In this document: one piece after another, positions 5,310-7,728 of the stretch
Layout: each line of letters opens with the position of its first letter
How positions within the stretch are numbered: the stretch's first letter is position 1
Assembly (NCBI GenBank): GCA_964446495.1
Contig: CAYUOY010000174.1
Span: 1 to 7,728, forward strand
Direction: 5' to 3'
DNA length: 7,728 bases
Source: JAADHU01 sp964446495
Lineage (GTDB): Bacteria > Pseudomonadota > Gammaproteobacteria > Steroidobacterales > Woeseiaceae
Translations under genes and position numbers: made by a program
The notes under the pieces: model-generated
Told to the model about the DNA's origin: nothing
Databases searched by the model: none
The model's input: only the letters and a program-made list of their open reading frames with translations

Positions 5310-6647
5310 ATGGCGAGAAGAGAGCCGGAAGTGGCAGCGATTGTGTCGACGTCGCACGATGGTCGGGGAATTGCCGATGTTGCTGGCAAGAAAGTATTCG
5401 TGGCCGGCGCGCTGGAGGGCGAAGAGGTTCGTTTTCTGCGCCGCAAGATTCGGCGTAAATTCGATGAGGCGGAGTTGCTTGAGGTTCTGCAACCAAGTCC
5501 ATCGCGTATCGACGCGCGTTGCGAGGCCTTTGGCCGTTGCGGTGGTTGTTCTTTGCAACATATCACTCAGGACCAGCAGCGCGAACTCAAAGAACAAACT
5601 TTGCGGGATAACCTGCAGCGCATCGGCGGTGTCGAGCCAGACCGCTGGTTGGAACCCATTTACGAAACGGGTGAGGAGGGTGGCTGGCACTATCGTCGGC
5701 GTGCACGGCTGGCGGTTAAGCACGTGCACGGCAAAGGACGGGTGCTGGTAGGCTTTCGCGAGCGCCACGCCCCGTTTGTGGCCGATATGCATCGCTGCGA
5801 GGTGCTGGCCGACCCTGTCGGGGATCTCATCGATCCGCTGGCCATGCTCATTGATGGTCTGAGCATTCGCAGCCGCCTCCCGCAAATAGAAGTGGGCATC
5901 GCTGACAATGCCGTGGAGCTGATTTTTCGCGTCCTTGATCCACCGAGTGAAGCCGATTGCGTGGCGCTGGGCGAATTCGCGCAGCAGCACGATGTCCGGG
6001 TGTCCTTGCAGTCCGGTGGACTGGATTCGGTCACGGCACTTTACCCAAATCCAGTGGCTGGGCCATTATTTTATGAGCTGCCAGAGTTTGATGTCAGAAT
6101 TGAATTCGAGTCCACGGATTTTGTGCAGGTTAATGGGCCGGTCAATCAACTCATGGTGACGGCGGCCGTCGAGCTATTGCAACTGCAGCCACAGCATCGT
6201 GTGCTCGACCTGTTTTGTGGCATCGGCAATTTTACGTTGCCGCTGGCACGGCGTGCAACGGCGGTCCTGGGCATTGAGGGTGAGCAGCGGCTGGTAAAGC
6301 GTGCCCAAGACAACGCGATTCTGAACGAGCTCGACAATGTGGAGTTTCTAAAGGCGGATCTGTTTGAAATTCAGGGCAATGAAACCTGGTTGCGTGATGG
6401 TTGTGATCGACTGCTGCTCGATCCGGCTCGCAGCGGTGCGCTGGAAGTCATCCAGCAGATCGATACGCTGGCGCCCGAACGCATTGTTTACGTATCCTGC
6501 CATCCGGGTACGCTTGCGCGCGACGCGGCCGAGTTGACCGGTGCCGGGAAATATCGCCTGATTGCTGCGGGGATTATCGACATGTTTCCGCATACGGCCC
6601 ATGTAGAGTCAATAGCAGTGTTTGAGAAAAACTCTAAAAACAAATAG
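5310..6647 (+). CDS. rlmD: 23S rRNA (uracil-1939-C5)-methyltransferase
   Basis: RlmD (RumA) uses S-adenosylmethionine to make 5-methyluridine 1939 in 23S rRNA. Numbered from the ATG at 5310 (445 residues; E. coli 433), an N-terminal TRAM domain (about 6-64) contains the usual SHDGRGIADVAGKKVFV. The iron-sulfur ligands are C71, C77 and C80 (CEAFGRCGGC) plus C163 (MHRCEV), the E. coli spacing. The methyltransferase domain has the SAM-binding VLDLFCGIGNFTLPLA (298-313), LLLDPARSGA (368-377), the nucleophile C397 in YVSCHPGTLARD, and the general base E433 in FPHTAHVES. The residue after the catalytic Cys is His where E. coli has Asn. An in-frame ATG at 5253 would add 19 unconserved residues and overlap the upstream gene by 47 bases, so 5310 is preferred. 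It lies 10 bases after the exonuclease stop. Confidence 0.95.
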   Translation: MARREPEVAAIVSTSHDGRGIADVAGKKVFVAGALEGEEVRFLRRKIRRKFDEAELLEVLQPSPSRIDARCEAFGRCGGCSLQHITQDQQRELKEQTLRDNLQRIGGVEPDRWLEPIYETGEEGGWHYRRRARLAVKHVHGKGRVLVGFRERHAPFVADMHRCEVLADPVGDLIDPLAMLIDGLSIRSRLPQIEVGIADNAVELIFRVLDPPSEADCVALGEFAQQHDVRVSLQSGGLDSVTALYPNPVAGPLFYELPEFDVRIEFESTDFVQVNGPVNQLMVTAAVELLQLQPQHRVLDLFCGIGNFTLPLARRATAVLGIEGEQRLVKRAQDNAILNELDNVEFLKADLFEIQGNETWLRDGCDRLLLDPARSGALEVIQQIDTLAPERIVYVSCHPGTLARDAAELTGAGKYRLIAAGIIDMFPHTAHVESIAVFEKNSKNK

Positions 6648-6692
6648 TTACGGTGCATTTCTCGAGCGTTCGTCAACAATCGCGTTCAGCAC

Positions 6693-6720
6693 TTGAACCG
6701 CGTCCCATTCGCGCTAGTCT
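6693..6720 (+). promoter_or_regulatory. Weak candidate promoter immediately before nagZ
   Basis: TTGAAC (6693-6698) and TAGTCT (6715-6720) are separated by 16 bases. They match the -35 in four and the -10 in three consensus positions, including the most conserved T, A and final T of the -10. The predicted transcription start would fall at about 6727-6728, on the nagZ ATG itself, so the message would be leaderless. The rest of the 80-base gap after rlmD shows no terminator. Confidence 0.25.
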
Positions 6721-6727
6721 TTACGCT

Positions 6728-7728
6728 ATGTCTTTGGGACCTGTCATGCTGGACGTCGAGGGTTTGACCCTCAGCCCTGCGGATCGCACGCTGCTGCGCG
6801 AACCGGCTGTCGGCGGCGTCATTCTGTTTAGTCGCAATTACGCCTCGCCAACCCAGCTCGCTGATCTGGTTGGGGAGATTCGCACCCTCAGAAGTCCGCC
6901 GTTGCTGATTGCCGTCGACCACGAAGGCGGCCGGGTGCAGCGTTTTCGGCAAGGATTTACTGACGTTCCGCCGATGCGACAATTGGGTCATCAGTATGAC
7001 TCGGAACCGGAAGATGCCCTGGCCCTGGCGAAAACGGCAGGCTGGATCATTGGCGCGGAATTGCGTGCCATGGGAATTGACCTTGCCTTTGCACCTTGTG
7101 TCGACCTCGACTGGGGGGTCAGCGAAATTATCGGTGATCGGGCCTTCCATAAGAAACCGGCAGTGGTCGCAGAGCTGGCCGGTGCCCTGTCACTCGGTTT
7201 GCGTAGTGCCGGGATGGTCGCTGTCGCCAAGCACTTTCCAGGCCACGGCGCCGTCGTCGCCGATTCTCACCTGCGGCTGCCGGTTGACCGACGTGAATTC
7301 AGTGACGTGCTCGACGACATGCAACCCTACGAAGTGTTGATTCGAAACCGGGCCATCGGTGCCGTCATGATGGCCCACATCGTCTATGCTGAGACGGATT
7401 CGATGCCAGCGGGTTTCTCTTCCTACTGGATCGACAATCAGCTGCGCGGCCAACTGGGTTTCGATGGCGCCGTATTTTGCGACGATCTGAGCATGGAGGC
7501 GGCTGCACGCTATGGGTCAGTACCGAAGCGGGCGGCTCTCGCCCTGGCAGCCGGTTGTGACATGGTGCTCGTGTGCAACGATCGGCGCGCCGCGAGTGCA
7601 ACGGTTGCCTCGCTTCAGGACTACTCGAAGCCGACCTCCCTGGTGCGGTTGGCGCGATTGCATGGTACCGGCCACGTCTTGCGGGAGTCATTGCTGGCGA
7701 GTGATGACTGGCAGCGGGCCAGGGAGGC
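6728..7728 (+). CDS. nagZ: Beta-N-acetylhexosaminidase NagZ, glycoside hydrolase family 3 (3' partial)
   Basis: NagZ is the cytoplasmic glucosaminidase that removes N-acetylglucosamine from anhydro-muropeptides during peptidoglycan recycling. In many Gammaproteobacteria its product signals AmpC beta-lactamase induction. The frame is open to the right edge with 333 whole codons. Family members are about 330-340 residues, so only the last few are missing. Seen are GPVMLDVEG (4-12), AVDHEGGRVQRFR (62-74), IGDRAFH (135-141), the loop AKHFPGHGAVVADSH (167-181) with the catalytic D179/H181 pair, MMAHIVY (214-220), and the nucleophile Asp within CDDLSMEAA (251-259). The start at ATG 6728 agrees with the family N-terminus, but no Shine-Dalgarno sequence precedes it. 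An upstream in-frame GTG at 6653 would add 25 unconserved residues. No bounded frame on the other strand competes with it. Confidence 0.95.
   Translation, partial: MSLGPVMLDVEGLTLSPADRTLLREPAVGGVILFSRNYASPTQLADLVGEIRTLRSPPLLIAVDHEGGRVQRFRQGFTDVPPMRQLGHQYDSEPEDALALAKTAGWIIGAELRAMGIDLAFAPCVDLDWGVSEIIGDRAFHKKPAVVAELAGALSLGLRSAGMVAVAKHFPGHGAVVADSHLRLPVDRREFSDVLDDMQPYEVLIRNRAIGAVMMAHIVYAETDSMPAGFSSYWIDNQLRGQLGFDGAVFCDDLSMEAAARYGSVPKRAALALAAGCDMVLVCNDRRAASATVASLQDYSKPTSLVRLARLHGTGHVLRESLLASDDWQRARE

Noticed and set aside
5163..5990. Antisense open frame of 275 codons opposite the exonuclease and rlmD genes
   Set aside because: It is a shadow of rlmD, whose Fe-S and SAM motifs fix the sense frame. 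No family is recognised in the antisense product.
6624..6634. GAG-AAAAA-CTC as a possible terminator hairpin at the end of rlmD
   Set aside because: The stem is only three base pairs, lies inside the coding sequence and is followed by A-rich rather than T-rich sequence.
6653..6727. Upstream in-frame GTG extending nagZ by 25 codons
   Set aside because: It lacks a ribosome binding site, and the added residues precede the usual family start (GPVMLDVEG).

Overview
The window is a compact, almost entirely plus-strand stretch of a proteobacterial chromosome. The order lepB (3' end only), DUF4845 membrane protein, rnc, era, recO, pdxJ, acpS is the classic lepB-rnc-era-recO-pdxJ-acpS housekeeping cluster. 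The small DUF4845 gene between lepB and rnc points to Gammaproteobacteria of the Pseudomonas/Xanthomonas/Woeseia type rather than enterics. Three further genes follow on the same strand: a DEDDy 3'-5' exonuclease of the PolB-exonuclease-like family, the 23S rRNA methyltransferase rlmD, and nagZ, which runs off the right edge only a few residues short of its expected end. The genus cannot be fixed from this sequence.

Layout: 1-425 is an open reading frame entering from the left edge. Its last ~65 residues are the C-terminus of signal peptidase I, but its first ~73 residues look like part of a DISARM/DrmA-type superfamily 2 helicase. 426-515 is a short intergenic region with a candidate extended -10 promoter. 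516-950 is the DUF4845 protein. 951-1041 is a spacer with two small inverted repeats. 1042-6647 holds rnc, era, recO, pdxJ, acpS, the exonuclease gene and rlmD, with gaps of 0 to 24 bases or slight overlap, and looks like one transcription unit. 6648-6727 is a short gap with a weak promoter candidate. 6728 to the end is nagZ.

The theme is RNA and ribosome maturation plus core metabolism. RNase III processes rRNA precursors and dsRNA, Era assists 30S assembly, and RlmD makes m5U in 23S rRNA. RecO serves recombinational repair, PdxJ makes pyridoxine 5'-phosphate, AcpS activates acyl carrier protein, and NagZ recycles peptidoglycan. No Rho-independent terminator was seen between the genes, and several junctions look translationally coupled.

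I found no mobile element, CRISPR array, tRNA or rRNA. The only clearly abnormal feature is the chimeric ORF at the left edge. It joins a defence-type helicase fragment in frame to lepB and is either a real rearrangement or an assembly join. The rest is a well-conserved housekeeping region, and no new multi-gene system is evident inside the window.
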